Source: Monoplex corrugatus (lineage: Eukaryota > Mollusca > Gastropoda > Littorinimorpha > Ranellidae). From it: a stretch of DNA of 64,000 nucleotides. Below the pieces are notes generated by a model that was not told the DNA's origin, did no database searches, and saw nothing but the letters and a program-made list of their open reading frames with translations. Made by a program: the position numbers and the translations under genes. The number at the start of each line of letters is the position of its first letter. Position 1 is the stretch's first letter. The stretch is taken from assembly GCA_030674185.1 (NCBI GenBank), contig CM060312.1, forward strand, positions 23,905,461 through 23,969,460, written 5' to 3'. Below are positions 38,301 to 44,392 of this stretch, piece by piece.

Positions 38301-41300
38301 TGTACTGTATTAGTATGCATTCTCCAGGGAGAGCAAACCACAGTTTATATGGAAAAGTTCCTTTGTGACTCAAAAATCCAGTCCAGTCCCAGACAGTGAT
38401 GTGTGACAGATTGATAACTGGGTAAATGTATAGCCTGTGATAGCTTCAGAATCCATTGGATTAGTGCCTTTTTACCAGGAAAATTTTGAGACAAGTTAAA
38501 GGACATTGGTGAAATGGTCCTGTATTTACATCATGATAGTTTGCTGCTTTTGCATACTTTTTGACCAACGGATAACTTTTTATAATAATAATACCAACAA
38601 TAGTAATAATAATGATAGTGATGATATTTATATGGGCTAAATCTTGATGCCAAATCCAATCAGAACGCATACTCATATCATTCACTTAAACATTTATTCA
38701 CTTTTTGTGTATTACTAATAGAATTAAGACAGTTCTTCCAAACTTAATTTGTAAGATCAGGCAGCCCTTTGTCTATATACATAAGAGGCTAATAAACAGT
38801 TTGTAGTTCTTCCAAACTTAATTTGAAAGATCAGGCAGGCTTTGTGTATATAACATCAGAGGCTAATAAACAGTTTTGTAGTTCTTCCAAACTTAATTTG
38901 AAAGATCAGGCAGGCTTTGTGTATATAACATAAGAGGCTAATAAACAGTTTGTAGTTCTTCCAAACTTAATTTGAAAGATCAGGCAGCTTCTTTATGTGT
39001 AAATATAAAAATTAAAGAGGCTAATAAAAGCTATTTTTAGTTCTTCCAAACTTAATTTGAAAGATCAGGCAGGCTTTGTCTATATATCGTAAGAGGCTAA
39101 TAAACAGATTGTTCAGTTACATGGTCTCAAATCTCTTTTTGTTTTTTGTTTGTCTGTTTGTTTTATTTCAAGCTTTGACATTGTTATTTGTTACATAGGT
39201 CATAATTTGATTGCTTATCTTCTTCTTTTCTTCTACTAAATGAAATTTGCGCAAAATGGAAGAAACTAATTGAATGAAACAATTGTGTGGGGTTTTTTTT
39301 ATCCATGTAAGCTGATGAGTTCTGTGGCACAGTGAGACAATGTACGCCAGACTGAGATATGTAGCTGTGTGTCTACCTGTCTGTGTATGTGGTTGTATGT
39401 GGTTTGGCACCAGGGATGACCAGCCATGCTAATACTGAGGGGTGTGTCTGGCCCAGTGTGTGTTCTGCATCACACCTCCTGAGTTCAAACCTTTCTCATG
39501 CTGACTGAGGTGTCTTTCACCACACTGTTGATTCTGTCTAAAAAGTCTCCTTTGTTGTTTGCTTGTATGCTTGTTTTTGGCAAGGCAGATGACCGTGGTT
39601 TTTGTGGTCTGTGTGTTTGTCTGGGAGTGTGTGCGTGTTCTGATATTCTCTGTGTATGTTTATTATTTTACCCATACTGTACGGGCCTTTTTTTTCCCGT
39701 ACAATCTGTATACTCTGACTTTCGTGGGCATGCATGGTGGGTGTTTCCAAGTTTGCATAAGCCACCAGACACTGACATGACAGCAGGATCTTTAGCATGC
39801 ATATTTGATATTCTGTGTGTGTGTATATGCAGGAAAGAGATTTAAGCACAAGCCAGTTGGCAGTTATGTTGACTTGGGAGATTGGAAAATCTCCATCCTT
39901 TACCCACCAGGCAGGGGTATCTAGGCAGGATTGAACCTACACCTTCCAGTTGGAAGTCTGACTTCTTACCTACTTAACTGTTACGCCCATTGTTGTGTGT
40001 GGTATGACACCTGTGATGACCAGCCATGCTAATACTGAGAGTGCGTGTAGCCCAGTGTGTGGGCTGCATCACACTCACTGAGTTCAAACCTTTCTCATGC
40101 TGACTGAGGTGTCATTTACCTGCACATAGTTGTCATAGACCACACTGTTAATTTTTGTCTAAAAGGTCTTTTTTGTTTGCTTGTGTGTGTCTGTGTGTGT
40201 GAATTCATAACACAAATCACATACAATCGGTTATTTAAGTAGGAGAACACATATTGACACATTTGATAACCCTGCATTGTGTCTTCTGGCGCTCAAGTCT
40301 GATAACCTGCCCTTCTGCCATGATTTTGTTTTTGTTTTGTTTTGGGGTGTGGTTTTTTGGTGAGTTTTTGTTGTTGTTTTTTCTTTTTTTAGATTAAAAA
40401 AAATGTTTAGGTATTCTTGGTTTTCGCTTATTTTTCTAATGGTACCTTTCCTTCCATGGCAAGTATCAGGATACACGAAACTTTGACCACACATTCACTC
40501 AAGTTTATTTTCTGGAAAAATTCATGGAATGAAAAGAAAAAAGGGTGTAGGCCTTCTGTTGTTACAATCATTGAACAATCAGCATGTGTGTGTCAGTTCA
40601 TGGAGACAAAAAGTATTCTTTCACTATGTATTTGTTTGTGTGTGTTCTAGCAAGTGCACTGAAATATAAGATCACGCATTGGTGCGCACACCAAGTTTTG
40701 ATTTTGTGTATATGTTGTGTACTTCTGTCAATTCAGTTCAGACAGAGCACTGAGCTTTGACACTTTCAAGCATGTGATGGTGTAAATATTTCATTTCATT
40801 AGTAGTACTTTTGTCAGCGTTGTTACTGTTCTTATTTGACAGAGTGGACTAACACCCAACTTTGCCATGTTCTGTCGGAAAGAAGCATATATTTACTCTA
40901 AAAGTTAGCAGGTTTGTTGAAGAGGCGACATTTCTGTCTTTTCTTAGCTTGACATTATTTTCCCTACAAACCTGCCATTATTGAGTGAGTGTCCTGTCAT
41001 ATTCTGTTATTATCATGATCCATGAGGTGTCACACAATGTATGTGTACGTGTGCAGGGGAAGGCCATGAGCCCAATTGTGTCCCTAAGTGTCAAAGGCAA
41101 AGGAGCAGAGGCCGGTGAGCCTGAAGTGGCAGTTCTACAAGCCAACAAGGCCCGCAAAAAAGCCTTCAAACAGATGAAAAAGAACAGAAAGAGATCCAGT
41201 GAGTCTTCTGACCTAACCTTTTCTTTCCCTCATGCTGTCTACCAGCATCCTCTGTTGTCGACCATTATAGCAAAGCAAAAACTTAACCTTTTCACTTCCT

Positions 41301-41804
41301 TACTTTGCCCACCAGCATCCTGCATTGTCAGCCATGATAGTAAAGCAGAAACTTAACCTTTTCACTGCCTCACCTTATCTACCAATATTCTGCATTGTTG
41401 GACATGATAGCAGAGCAGAAATTTAACCCTTTCACTCCTTCACCATGTCGACCAACTTCCTATAGGAAGCTGATGGATAGGGTGAGGGAGTGAAAGAATC
41501 AAGTTTTTGCAACTAGTGGACAGGATGTGGGAGTAAAAGGTTAACATGCCTTGGGTTTGAGAATGCAAACTGATACCCATGTCCCTAAGGTTTGCATGAA
41601 AGTTTTCTCACTGAAGAATGTATAAGTACTGGTGCATGATGATTCTTAAAACTCGGGTGCTGGAATTTCTTTCACACGTGTTGCTTTTAACTGTATGGCG
41701 GATGATGTTTTTGTGGTAAGTTGGGGTGATATGTTTGCCAGACTGCGAATAAAACAGGGTATGTTTGTATGTGTGTGTGATGTGTATGCCAGACTTTGTA
41801 AGTT

Positions 41805-41863
<59 letters not shown>

Positions 41864-44018
41864 TTTGTATGCCAGATGATGTAAGGTGGCATATATATGG
41901 TGTATGTGGTTTGTATGCCAGACTGTGCAGGTTTGTATGCCAGACTGAAAGTTGGTGTGTGTGTGTGGGGAGGTTGTATGTCAGACTGTGTAAGATGGTA
42001 TGTGTGTGTGGTTTGTATGCCAGACTGTGTAAGTTTATATGCCAGACTATGTAGGTTTGTATGCCAGACTGTGTAAGTTTATATGCCAGACTGTAGGTTT
42101 GTATGCCAGACTATGTAGGTTTGTATTCCAGATTATGTATGTTTGTATGCCAGACTGTGTAGGTTTGTATGCCAGACTGTGTAGGTTTGTATGCCAGACT
42201 GTGTAAGTTTATATGCCAGACTGTAGGTTTGTATGCCAGACTATGTAGGTTTGTATTCCAGATTATGTATGTTTGTATGCCAGACTGTGTAGGTTTGTAT
42301 GCCAGACTGTGTAGGTTTGTATGCCAGACTGTGTAGGTTTGTATGCCAGACTGTGTAGGTTTGTATGCCAAACTATATAGGTTTGTATGCCAGATTGTGT
42401 AGGTTTGTATGTCAGACTATATAGGTTTGTATTCCAGATTATGTATGTTTGTATGCCAGACTGTATGTTTGTATGCCAGACTGTATAGGTTTGTATGCCA
42501 GACTGTATAGGTTTGTATGCCAGACTGTAAGTTTGTATGCCAGACTGTGTAGGTTTGTATGCCAGACTGTATAGGTTTGTATGCCAGACTGTAGGTTTGA
42601 ATGCCAGATTGTGTAGATTGTATGCCAGACTGTGTATGTTTGTATGCCAGACTGTAGGTTTGTATGCCAGATTGTGTAGGTTTGTATGCCAGACTGTGTA
42701 GGTTTGTATGCCAGACTGTGTATGTTTGTATGCCAGACTGTGTAGGTTTGTATGCCAGACTGTGTATGTTTGTATGCCAGACTGTGTAGGTTTGTATGCC
42801 AGACTGTGTAGGTTTGTATTCCAGACTGTGTAGGTTTGTATGCCAGACTGTAGGTTTGTATGCCAGACTGTGCAGGTATGCCAGACTGTGCAGGTATGCC
42901 AGACTGTGCAGGTATATCAGACTGTGTAGGTTTGTATGCCAGACTATGTAGGTTTGTATGCCAGACTGTGTAGGTTTGTATGCCAGACTGTAGGTGTGTA
43001 TGCCAGACTGTGCAAGTTTTATGCCAGACTGTGTAGGTTTGTATGCCAGACTATGTAGGTTTGTATGCCAGACTGTAGGTATATATGCCAGACTGTGTAG
43101 GTTTGTATGCCAGACTGTGTAGGTTTATATGCCAGACTGTGTCGGTTTGTATGCCAGACTGTGTAGGTTTGTATGCCACTGTGTAGGTTTGTATGCCAGA
43201 CTGTGTAGGTTTGTATGCCACTGTGTAGGTTTGTATGCCAGACTGTGTAGGTTTGTATGCCAGACTGTGTAAGATGGTATGTGTGGTTTGTATGCCAGAA
43301 TGTGTAGGTTTGTATGCCAAATTGTGTATGTTTGAATGCAGACTGTGTAGGTTTGTATGCCAGACTGTGTAGGTTTGTATGCCAGACTGTGTAACTGTAA
43401 GTTTGTATGCCAGACTGTGTAGGTTTGTATGCCAGACTGTGTAAGATGGTGTATGTATATGTGTTTGGTTTTTATGCTGTGATGTGAAAGGTGGTCTATG
43501 TGTGTCTGTGTGTGTGTGTGATTTGTATATCGGACTGTGTAAGACTGTATGTGTATATGTGTGTGGTTCATATTCCAGACTGTGAAAGGTGGTAGGAATG
43601 TATGATGACATGTGCCAGTTGTGTGGATAAGATGGTGTGTGTGCATGTGTGTGTGTGAGTGCATGCATGTGTGTGTACTTGTGACTGTGTGTAGTGTGCT
43701 TGTGACTTTGTGTGTGAATAGACAAACCTCTTTAAAAAAAAATTGGTGTTTTAATTTGCGGACATGGGGTTATGAAAGTGGGTGCATGCGCAGTTGACTT
43801 TGTCCGAGAATAGACTTTTTTTTAAAAAAGACCTGTTGTGATTTTTTTTGTGATGGCACATGTGTGGTAGTAATGTGTATGTAAGCCCTATGCCTACATG
43901 ATTAATGCATTGTTTATTTCTTGTTTCAGATGCTCTTGCTGGCCAACTGAGCTCTGCCTTGGAGACAGCCTTTAACATTGGACTAGGTGACGATGGTGGT
44001 GATGATGATTCCACATAG
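7779..44018 (+). CDS. GNL3: GNL3/nucleostemin-type nucleolar GTPase (exons 2-17, overview)
   Basis: The sixteen exons listed separately join in phase (apart from one base missing in exon 15) into about 580 codons, close to vertebrate GNL3/GNL3L (roughly 550-580 residues). The order is a very basic N-terminus, a basic coiled coil, then a circularly permuted GTPase of the YlqF/YawG class: DARDPLG, then G4 NKID, then G1 GFPNTGKSS, then G3 DSPGV. A KGGIP/TYHTQPP region, an acidic stretch and a basic plus acidic tail follow. Family members act in the nucleolus in pre-60S ribosome assembly and cell growth. Protostomes generally have one gene before the GNL3/GNL3L split, so this should be the single orthologue (fly Ns1, worm nst-1). 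Introns range from about 0.6 to 7 kb and are full of transposable elements. Confidence 0.93.
9559..9613 (+). CDS. GNL3: GNL3 exon 3: basic N-terminus
   Basis: Acceptor TTTTCCTCAG, donor GTAAAA. It encodes [18 protein letters not shown] and ends one base into a glycine codon. This is the conserved lysine/arginine stretch of the family. Confidence 0.92.
10023..10290 (+). pseudogene. LINE reverse-transcriptase 3' fragment
   Basis: Reads [11 protein letters not shown], then after a stop [11 protein letters not shown] and a stretch ending in a [12 protein letters not shown] motif. This is the recognisable C-terminal region of animal non-LTR polymerases (typically YGCETW ... F..RCLR.I ... G...R). 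At least one in-frame stop; a dead copy in GNL3 intron 3. Confidence 0.55.
10581..10663 (+). CDS. GNL3: GNL3 exon 4
   Basis: Acceptor TTATTTCAG, donor GTTGGT. Encodes (G)[17 protein letters not shown] and a charged tail. The DPGIPN.LPFK motif is diagnostic of GNL3/GNL3L. Confidence 0.95.
10895..11140 (+). repeat. Dispersed retroposon family A, 3' part
   Basis: Shares GATGAATTGG..GGAGTG, AATGCATTGATATGTGTACTTAATTT and the CTCTAGGCAGTC...CTTTAAACA tail with copies at 12747, 26895 and 31326. The copy at 31326 has a 12-bp target duplication, so this is a retroposed element. Confidence 0.75.
11330..11495. repeat. About 90-bp direct duplication
   Basis: TTTTTGAAATTGTCAGATGC and the following 70 bases are repeated once in tandem with almost no change, just upstream of GNL3 exon 5. 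Confidence 0.95.
11637..11777 (+). CDS. GNL3: GNL3 exon 5: basic coiled coil
   Basis: Acceptor ATTGACAG, donor GTAAGT, 47 codons. [20 protein letters not shown] followed by a heptad-like charged stretch. In the family this coiled coil helps nucleolar retention and binding of partners. Confidence 0.95.
11805..12150. repeat. Degenerate T/G-rich tandem repeat
   Basis: Several imperfect copies of a roughly 40-bp phrase containing AAGAATGTAGATTTTGTTTT, with a (TTG)n run inside at about 11969-11995. Confidence 0.7.
12747..13185 (+). repeat. Dispersed retroposon family A
   Basis: Begins CCCTTGTTGGGATGC..., contains ATCCCCACCTTCTGGAAATT, and ends in the GTTGGCTGGGCTTAAAACAACA tail region seen in the 31326 copy. 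Lies in GNL3 intron 5. Confidence 0.8.
13745..13837 (+). CDS. GNL3: GNL3 exon 6
   Basis: Acceptor TGTGTGCAG, donor GTATGG, 31 codons. Encodes a linker reading [17 protein letters not shown] and ending VKEFRK, just before the GTPase domain. Confidence 0.93.
13838..15540 (+). other. GNL3 intron 6
   Basis: AT-rich with a G homopolymer of about 20 bases at 14045-14063. No gene or clear repeat family recognised. Confidence 0.6.
15541..15676 (+). CDS. GNL3: GNL3 exon 7: start of GTPase domain (DARDP, G4)
   Basis: Acceptor TCATTTACAG, donor GTATGC. Encodes [20 protein letters not shown] and the strand KLVLILNKI. With the first residue of exon 8 this makes NKID, the G4 guanine-specificity motif, which comes first in circularly permuted GTPases. 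Confidence 0.97.
17071..17174 (+). CDS. GNL3: GNL3 exon 8
   Basis: Acceptor TGTTTAACAG, donor [21 protein letters not shown] then PTVAFKAST, the conserved segment following G4 (FKAST corresponds to the G5-like motif in this order). Confidence 0.97.
17400..18092. repeat. SINE-like family B copy split by an LTR-type insertion
   Basis: Left part carries TACTCAGCCTTC..., CACTGACATGGCTTACATGA and the GGTTTCAGTCACTAGCTGGTCAG phrase. The right part resumes at GTATGTTGACCTGGCAGATT. Other copies lie near 24600, 28128, 39690, 61880 and 62890. Confidence 0.75.
17584..18044 (-). mobile_element. LTR-type insertion, BEL/Pao-like, 461 bp
   Basis: Bounded by inverted ends TGTTGGGGATT / AATCCCCAAC and by a 6-bp direct repeat GTATGT (17578-17583, 18045-18050). 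On the - strand it contains a primer-binding-site-like TTGGTGCCGGAACCCGGGA near 17850, followed by an open frame rich in [16 protein letters not shown] sequence resembling the start of a BEL/Pao gag. It is far too short to be a full element, so it looks like an internally deleted derivative. Confidence 0.6.
19950..21146 (-). CDS. piggyBac transposase, exon 2 (catalytic core and Cys-rich tail)
   Basis: 398 codons plus stop, starting at [11 protein letters not shown] and directly continuing exon 1 (663 residues in all, slightly long for the family). The DDD catalytic residues are all present: D317 in [13 protein letters not shown]415 in VYTDNWYSS, and D518/D521 in [10 protein letters not shown]. 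The C-terminus has a cysteine-rich zinc-binding module (CRVC...YYCPSCP...CLGQC...YH). The family cuts and pastes at TTAA. No stop or frameshift seen, so the enzyme may be functional. Best match by memory is the PGBD4-like group. Confidence 0.93.
   Translation of the reverse strand: MLLQFLHFNNNAAMPVPGDPAYDRLYKIRPILDHLHERFQEVYEPRQAVCVDESLLLWKGRLIFRQYIPLKRARFGIKIYLCCESDGGVKGSGGYCYRFKVYAGKEDPVNEVQPVLESVNADNPTLSASEKMVLYLVAPLLEKGYHVYTDNWYSSLRLYLYLLERNTLACGTVRENRGIPEELRGVKLDPGSSAALCGDNKIVATKYHSTKVVHLLSSVHGHTEAPIPHRGRRGVNMRPSVSSNYNRNMGGVDKQDQLLHPYDCSRKSMKWTKKLFFHFLQVAACNAFILQKSRGDDSCNTFLSFLESVITSWIWPDQVPAVEEGKTDDEVRVGAHHFLFPLPPTPNKSNPTKPCRVCTKKIKVRKESRYYCPSCPSKPGLCLGQCFKDYHTKFVYWQ
21147..22017 (-). 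other. GC-AG intron inside the piggyBac transposase
   Basis: 871 bp between GCAAGT and TATTTCAG (- strand). Filled with (CA)n arrays at about 21195-21330, 21478-21572 and 21722-21947, and three copies of an interspersed TGACAGTATCACACACA unit with flanking sequence. Confidence 0.85.
22018..22812 (-). CDS. piggyBac transposase, exon 1
   Basis: 265 codons from the ATG at 22812; the upstream GTG at 22830 is in frame but not needed. The N-terminus is acidic ([16 protein letters not shown], typical of the family) and is followed by an Arg/Gly-rich block near residues 105-130. The DDE_Tnp_1_7 domain starts at [12 protein letters not shown] and runs through the [10 protein letters not shown] helix to MTRNRFQ, where the exon ends. 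The donor is CAG|GCAAGT, a GC donor of the best consensus, and exon 2 continues the same domain in phase 0. Confidence 0.92.
23906..24050 (+). CDS. GNL3: GNL3 exon 9
   Basis: Acceptor CTTTTCAG, donor GTATGT. Encodes [18 protein letters not shown], then [20 protein letters not shown] and RVGIV, leading into the P-loop. The motif order matches nucleostemins (L..LLG..C...I...VGI). Confidence 0.96.
24094..24287. mobile_element. Nested palindromic TTAA element, copy 1
   Basis: Outer ends CCTTTGACTCCC...GGGAGTCAAAGGG (terminal TTAA mutated to TTGA and CTAA). Inside, an 80-bp palindrome is bounded by intact TTAA at 24138 and 24214. Begins only 43 bp after GNL3 exon 9. Confidence 0.85.
24300..24560. 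repeat. Dispersed repeat family C (empty site for the TTAA element)
   Basis: Contains ATCTGCAAGTAGTTATCTGGC, GCTGGCAAGGCCCTGAAATG, and GCCAGTTTTTAATGTTG. Homologous copies at 53178-53425 and 53690-54070; in the latter the TTAA of this last phrase is occupied by copy 7 of the palindromic element. Confidence 0.8.
24600..24920. repeat. SINE-like family B copy
   Basis: Carries ATGCATGGTGGGTT, ACCATACATTCACTGACATG, GGATCTTTAACATCTATATG and CAGGTCTGCACTTATGTTGA in the same order as the copy at 39690. Confidence 0.75.
25624..26690. repeat. 32-bp minisatellite, about 33 copies
   Basis: The unit is GTCCATGTTTGTGTTTTGCT plus TTCTTTTATATT. Variants differ mainly at CATG(T/A)TTG and GT(TTTG/CTCA)C. Because 32 is not a multiple of 3 and no frame of the unit has a stop, it makes long Cys/Phe/Leu frames that are not genes. 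Lies in GNL3 intron 9. Confidence 0.97.
26895..27175 (+). repeat. Dispersed retroposon family A copy
   Basis: GTGCCTGTTTTTATGTATGT, AATTAGATGGAGCAGTCAAC, AATGCATTGATATGT and GTTGGCTGGGCTTTGAACA match the 31326 copy in order. Confidence 0.75.
27264..27339 (+). pseudogene. Decayed second copy of the GNL3 P-loop exon
   Basis: Immediately after a TTTCCAG acceptor-like site this reads [13 protein letters not shown]...QKRSKACTV, next to the real [12 protein letters not shown]...KRSKACTV 219 bp downstream. The P-loop glycine before lysine is lost (GK to KK), two codons are inserted, and the exon's 3' end and donor are absent. Confidence 0.85.
27483..27570 (+). CDS. GNL3: GNL3 exon 10: P-loop (G1)
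   Basis: Acceptor GTTACTTTCAG, donor [24 protein letters not shown] is the Walker A/G1 motif (GxxNxGKS). It continues to VGAMPGITK, which carries the switch I (G2) threonine. Confidence 0.97.
27660..27850. repeat. tRNA-SINE family D, tail part
   Basis: GATGATAATCATGATGTTATG...GTTCCAT and GACAGGGCTGTAGTTTATGT match 36970-37060, the end distal to the tRNA-like head of the fuller copy. Confidence 0.65.
28128..28232. repeat. SINE-like family B, fragment
   Basis: AAGTTGACCTGGAAATTTT, ACCCACCAGACGGGAGGTAC, GGATTGAACCCAGGAC and TTTGAAGTCTGACAT are the tRNA-like end of the family, here in GNL3 intron 10. Confidence 0.7.
28575..28686 (+). CDS. GNL3: GNL3 exon 11: G3 motif
   Basis: Acceptor GACACAG, preceded by a (TG)n tract instead of a normal pyrimidine run; donor [26 protein letters not shown] contains the G3 DxxG (DSPG). 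The exon ends TAVLRNVVR. Confidence 0.96.
28980..29127. repeat. (CA)n microsatellite
   Basis: Two long CA blocks separated by CACCACTCACTCACATACAC. Confidence 0.95.
29205..29375. repeat. (CA)n then (CT)n compound microsatellite
   Basis: (CA) to 29286, then (TC) from 29289 to about 29373. Located about 100 bp upstream of GNL3 exon 12. Confidence 0.95.
29473..29538 (+). CDS. GNL3: GNL3 exon 12
   Basis: Acceptor CTTGTTTCAG, donor GTATGT, 22 codons: [22 protein letters not shown]. Matches the (D/E)P...(A/P)(A/V)..IL..C segment after G3. Confidence 0.94.
30300..31320. repeat. 51-bp minisatellite derived from the exon 13 splice junction
   Basis: The unit begins GTTGATATTGTATGTTATAG, then AATCTTCACTTGATGTTATA and CTACTACTTGT. 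It matches 31911-31961, the intron 12 end plus the first 22 bases of exon 13. Units 30770-31000 are degraded. Four copies at the 3' end still carry ACAG followed by TGATGT-like sequence (ACAG at 31129, 31217, 31249, 31287). Confidence 0.9.
31326..31871 (+). mobile_element. Retroposon family A, full copy with target duplication
   Basis: 546 bp flanked by the 12-bp repeat ACTGTTGTGTTT (31314-31325 and 31872-31883). Starts CCCCCGTGGGGACGCC and ends CGGCTGGGCTTTAAACAACA plus a short CAATAAC tail. It is inserted into the 3' part of the minisatellite, just before GNL3 exon 13. No coding capacity; SINE-like but no clear tRNA head seen. Confidence 0.85.
31940..32082 (+). CDS. GNL3: GNL3 exon 13
   Basis: Acceptor TGTCTACAG, donor [26 protein letters not shown], then [19 protein letters not shown]. 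This aligns in order with the human LKYTVPGY...KGGIPN...W..W segment, which supports the acceptor choice among several near-identical upstream decoys. Confidence 0.95.
32379..32570. mobile_element. Nested palindromic TTAA element, copy 2
   Basis: TTAACCCTTTGACTCCCGC at the left, AAAGGGTTAA at the right, and an inner TTAA-bounded palindrome (about 32421-32502) whose arms carry CACCATCTTCCTGC/GCGGGAAGCTGGTG. In GNL3 intron 13. Confidence 0.9.
32756..32865 (+). CDS. GNL3: GNL3 exon 14
   Basis: Acceptor TTGGTGCAG, donor [21 protein letters not shown] then a segment ending [19 protein letters not shown] corresponds to the conserved (Y)Y..PP motif after the KGGIP block. Confidence 0.95.
33841..34021 (+). 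CDS. GNL3: GNL3 exon 15: acidic region, with a one-base frameshift
   Basis: Acceptor TTATGCTCAG, donor GTAAGT. The first part reads [20 protein letters not shown] and an acidic run AEEEDEEE. In that frame it turns into lysine/tryptophan sequence and would hit a stop early in exon 16. Shifting one base inside the GAGGAAGAGAAGACG run (about 33951-33966) gives [19 protein letters not shown], which stays acidic and enters exon 16 in phase. The exon is 181 nt where 182 would keep phase. Sequencing error in purine-rich DNA or a real allele cannot be told apart here. Confidence 0.85.
34080..34976 (-). pseudogene. CR1/L2-like LINE reverse transcriptase remnant
   Basis: On the - strand: [11 protein letters not shown], then upstream [20 protein letters not shown], the motif A of CR1/L2/Jockey-type polymerases (with N for the usual D after AF). 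Many stops and frame changes. Inside GNL3 intron 15. Confidence 0.75.
35256..35375. repeat. Dispersed repeat family E, diverged copy
   Basis: GACACCAGTGATGTGAGATG, GTGGCCCACTTGATGC, GGGTTCAAACCTTT and CTGAGGTGTTATTGTCACAC parallel the better pair at 39405 and 40003. Confidence 0.5.
36007..36633. mobile_element. Non-autonomous TTAA-type DNA transposon, 627 bp
   Basis: Ends CTCACTCGCTCCC and, inverted, CTCTCTCGCTATG; flanked by TTAG (36003-36006) and TTAA (36634-36637), so one target copy has a mutation. No coding capacity seen. Different termini from the palindromic family and from the 18301 piggyBac. Confidence 0.55.
36965..37340 (-). repeat. tRNA-derived SINE, family D
   Basis: On the - strand it opens with a tRNA-like head: GTGGTGTAGTGGTTAACGC (A box) and GTGGGTTCGAATCC (B box), then a roughly 250-bp body with CAAGTCTCATCCACTTCACG. 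The body end is shared with 27660-27850. No anticodon arm good enough for a functional tRNA. Confidence 0.75.
37441..37500. repeat. (T)n-(GT)n-(GCGT)n tract
   Basis: Poly-T with interruptions from about 37372, then GT and CGTG repeats to 37500. The alternating CG/TG run can form Z-DNA. Confidence 0.9.
37501..37949 (+). pseudogene. Possible piggyBac remnant (N-terminus plus one end)
   Basis: A short frame from 37509 ([20 protein letters not shown], stop at 37667-37669) resembles the (L/R)xxxEVLxEI start of piggyBac transposases. The following non-coding stretch closes at 37938-37945 with GAAAGGG|TTAA, a piggyBac-type end (inward CCCTTTCAACACTGCC). No catalytic core is left. Weak. Confidence 0.35.
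37990..38250 (+). repeat. tRNA-related SINE, family F
   Basis: AAGTGGCCTCAGTGGATGAAGTGC looks like a tRNA head; the body has GATTTGTCTCCACTG, CTTTCAGATAGGAC, and GTGCATAAAAGAACTCATGGC, then ATTAAATAAA. A diverged relative is at 35745-35990. Confidence 0.5.
38731..39105. repeat. About 78-bp tandem repeat, 5 copies
   Basis: The unit starts GTTCTTCCAAACTTAATTTG, then AAAGATCAGGCAGGCTTTGT and ends AGAGGCTAATAAACAG. In GNL3 intron 15. Confidence 0.95.
39405..40180. repeat. Two direct copies of family E around a family B SINE
   Basis: CCAGCCATGCTAATACTGAG...GAGTTCAAACCTTTCTCATG occurs at 39419-39555 and 40020-40170. Between them (39690-39985) is a family B copy with ATGCATGGTGGGTGTTTCC and AGTCTGACTTCTTACC. 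Confidence 0.85.
41057..41198 (+). CDS. GNL3: GNL3 exon 16
   Basis: Acceptor ACGTGTGCAG, donor [26 protein letters not shown] then a basic stretch [17 protein letters not shown]. The preceding intron is about 7 kb. Confidence 0.93.
41213..41544. mobile_element. Palindromic TTAA element, copy 3, with three stacked left arms
   Basis: Starts 14 bp after GNL3 exon 16. Three successive roughly 67-bp arms each start (T/C)TAACC and carry a CAGCATCCTG-type phrase and GCAAAGCAAAAAC-like end; the AAAACTTAACC junction recurs at 41280 and, as GAAACTTAACC, at 41352. They are followed by the palindromic core (41423-41498) and a single right arm. Confidence 0.8.
41810..43480. repeat. (TG)n followed by a roughly 22-bp minisatellite, about 65 copies
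   Basis: Unit GTGTAGGTTTGTATGCCAGA CT, with deletions giving 18-20-bp variants. Preceded by a TG run (41809-41861). The - strand reads as [21 protein letters not shown] frames, which are repeat artefacts. Fills most of GNL3 intron 16. Confidence 0.97.
43930..44018 (+). CDS. GNL3: GNL3 exon 17: C-terminus and stop
   Basis: Acceptor TTGTTTCAG. With the last base of exon 16 it reads [20 protein letters not shown], then an acidic DDGGDDDST and TAG (44016-44018). An amphipathic segment plus acidic end closes the protein. Confidence 0.95.
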
Positions 44019-44356
44019 TTACAGATACAGCTATTGAGTAAATAGCCTCGTTTTGTTCAGGTGTGATTACATGCGTGTTGATGGCTGAAAGAGAAGAGTG
44101 TTTTGGATGACAACAGAAAATGAATTTTTCTTTCTGAGTTACTATAAGCATAATTGAGCAGCAGATTCAGTTGTAGATAGCTGAGCTGTTCTTACTTTTG
44201 TGGTTGTATAATGATAAAAGTATTCTGTTTTGTGGTAGCATAAATATTACTTCTGTGTGCATGTGTGTGTGTTCTGTATAACTGTAAGCCCACTGTGTGT
44301 ATGTGTGTGTGTTTAAGAGAGAGAGAGAGAGTGTGTTTTGTATAACTGTAAGCCCT

Positions 44357-44392
<36 letters not shown>

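Noticed and set aside
42111..43725. Long - strand frames with [17 protein letters not shown] repeats
   Set aside because: Translation of the 22-bp minisatellite; no start context or splice support.
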